From positions 1 through 24,776 of the forward strand of contig JAFGOU010000230.1 in NCBI GenBank assembly GCA_016926315.1: a DNA stretch of 24,776 bases. Reading direction: 5' to 3'. The position numbers and the translations under genes are program-made. This document shows positions 24,628 through 24,776 of the stretch, one piece after another (positions within the stretch are counted from its first letter, which is position 1; each line of letters starts with the position of its first letter). The notes under the pieces were generated by a model. That model was not told the origin of the DNA and made no database searches. It saw nothing but the letters and a program-made list of their open reading frames with translations. The DNA is from Chitinispirillaceae bacterium. Its GTDB lineage: Bacteria > Fibrobacterota > Chitinivibrionia > Chitinivibrionales > Chitinispirillaceae.

Positions 24628-24776
24628 ATGGGTATGCAGTCGTACGTGCGTATGATCCTCCTGCTTCTTCTGACCGCCGTTTTCCTCCCTGTTTTTCCCG
24701 GCGATACCGCCACCATCTCCCAATCCGGCCGCCGCATCCAGCTCGACGGATTTCTCATCGACTGGGTTTCAAAGGG
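24628..24776 (+). CDS. 5' end of a truncated exported protein
   Basis: Sixteen bases after the PEGA stop, ATG at 24628 (or 24634) opens a frame that runs off the window. It begins with a signal peptide (MGMQSYVRMILLLLLTAVFL, then PVFPGD) and continues TATISQSGRRIQLDGFLIDW. The IQLDGFLIDW strand resembles the first strand of CBM9-like/DUF5916-type sugar-binding domains, where I.LDG...DW is common. A GGGGA sequence precedes the ATG. With about 50 residues visible this is a suggestion only. It probably shares a transcript with the PEGA gene. Confidence 0.5.
   Translation, partial: MGMQSYVRMILLLLLTAVFLPVFPGDTATISQSGRRIQLDGFLIDWVSK

Overview
The window is dense, GC-rich bacterial chromosome from a motile organism with an LPS-type (diderm) envelope. 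Evidence for this is LptD, several outer-membrane barrels, a PorV-like protein, a lipoprotein and flagellins. A PorV-type barrel, a secreted polysaccharide lyase with a sorting-domain-like C-terminus, and a lipoprotein with an SPTGPG linker together fit the Fibrobacterota/Chitinivibrionales or a related FCB-type lineage. That placement is inference; the window has no rRNA. I found no tRNA, rRNA, CRISPR array, transposase or phage gene. Most of the region reads as ordinary chromosome.

Layout. (1) 1-4901, flagellar region: the tail of a probable glycosyltransferase, then a leftward OGT/SPINDLY-like glycosyltransferase, then divergently three rightward short flagellin genes. A near-consensus sigma-28 promoter precedes the first flagellin. 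All three flagellin leaders share a 12-base block over the ribosome binding site, with a small GGA-loop hairpin just upstream, resembling CsrA targets. (2) 4922-7801, leftward: dxs (isoprenoid synthesis), a GNAT acetyltransferase and a cupin. (3) 7942-10057, rightward: tgt (queuosine), a four-helix-bundle protein and an Smr-domain protein, linked by 4-base stop/start overlaps. (4) 10146-13215: two small outer-membrane-type proteins around a secreted PL9-like pectate lyase. (5) 13315-16272, leftward: a very long gene fusing a PorV-like barrel, a TPR, a degenerate 5'-nucleotidase-like domain and a TolB-like propeller, broken by an in-frame TAA near its start. (6) 16444-18930, leftward: two tandem DUF1573 proteins and a radical SAM enzyme. 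(7) 19063-20037, rightward: an SPL-family radical SAM protein. (8) 20230-24776: a lipocalin-like lipoprotein with a clear sigma-70 promoter, a 28-bp tandem repeat, lptD, a PEGA-domain protein and the start of another exported protein.

The clearest leads are the flagellin locus (promoter, CsrA-like leaders, neighbouring glycosyltransferase, and paralogues whose middles are more alike than their ends) and the multi-domain PorV fusion with its premature stop. I see no convincing defence system or other wholly new module.
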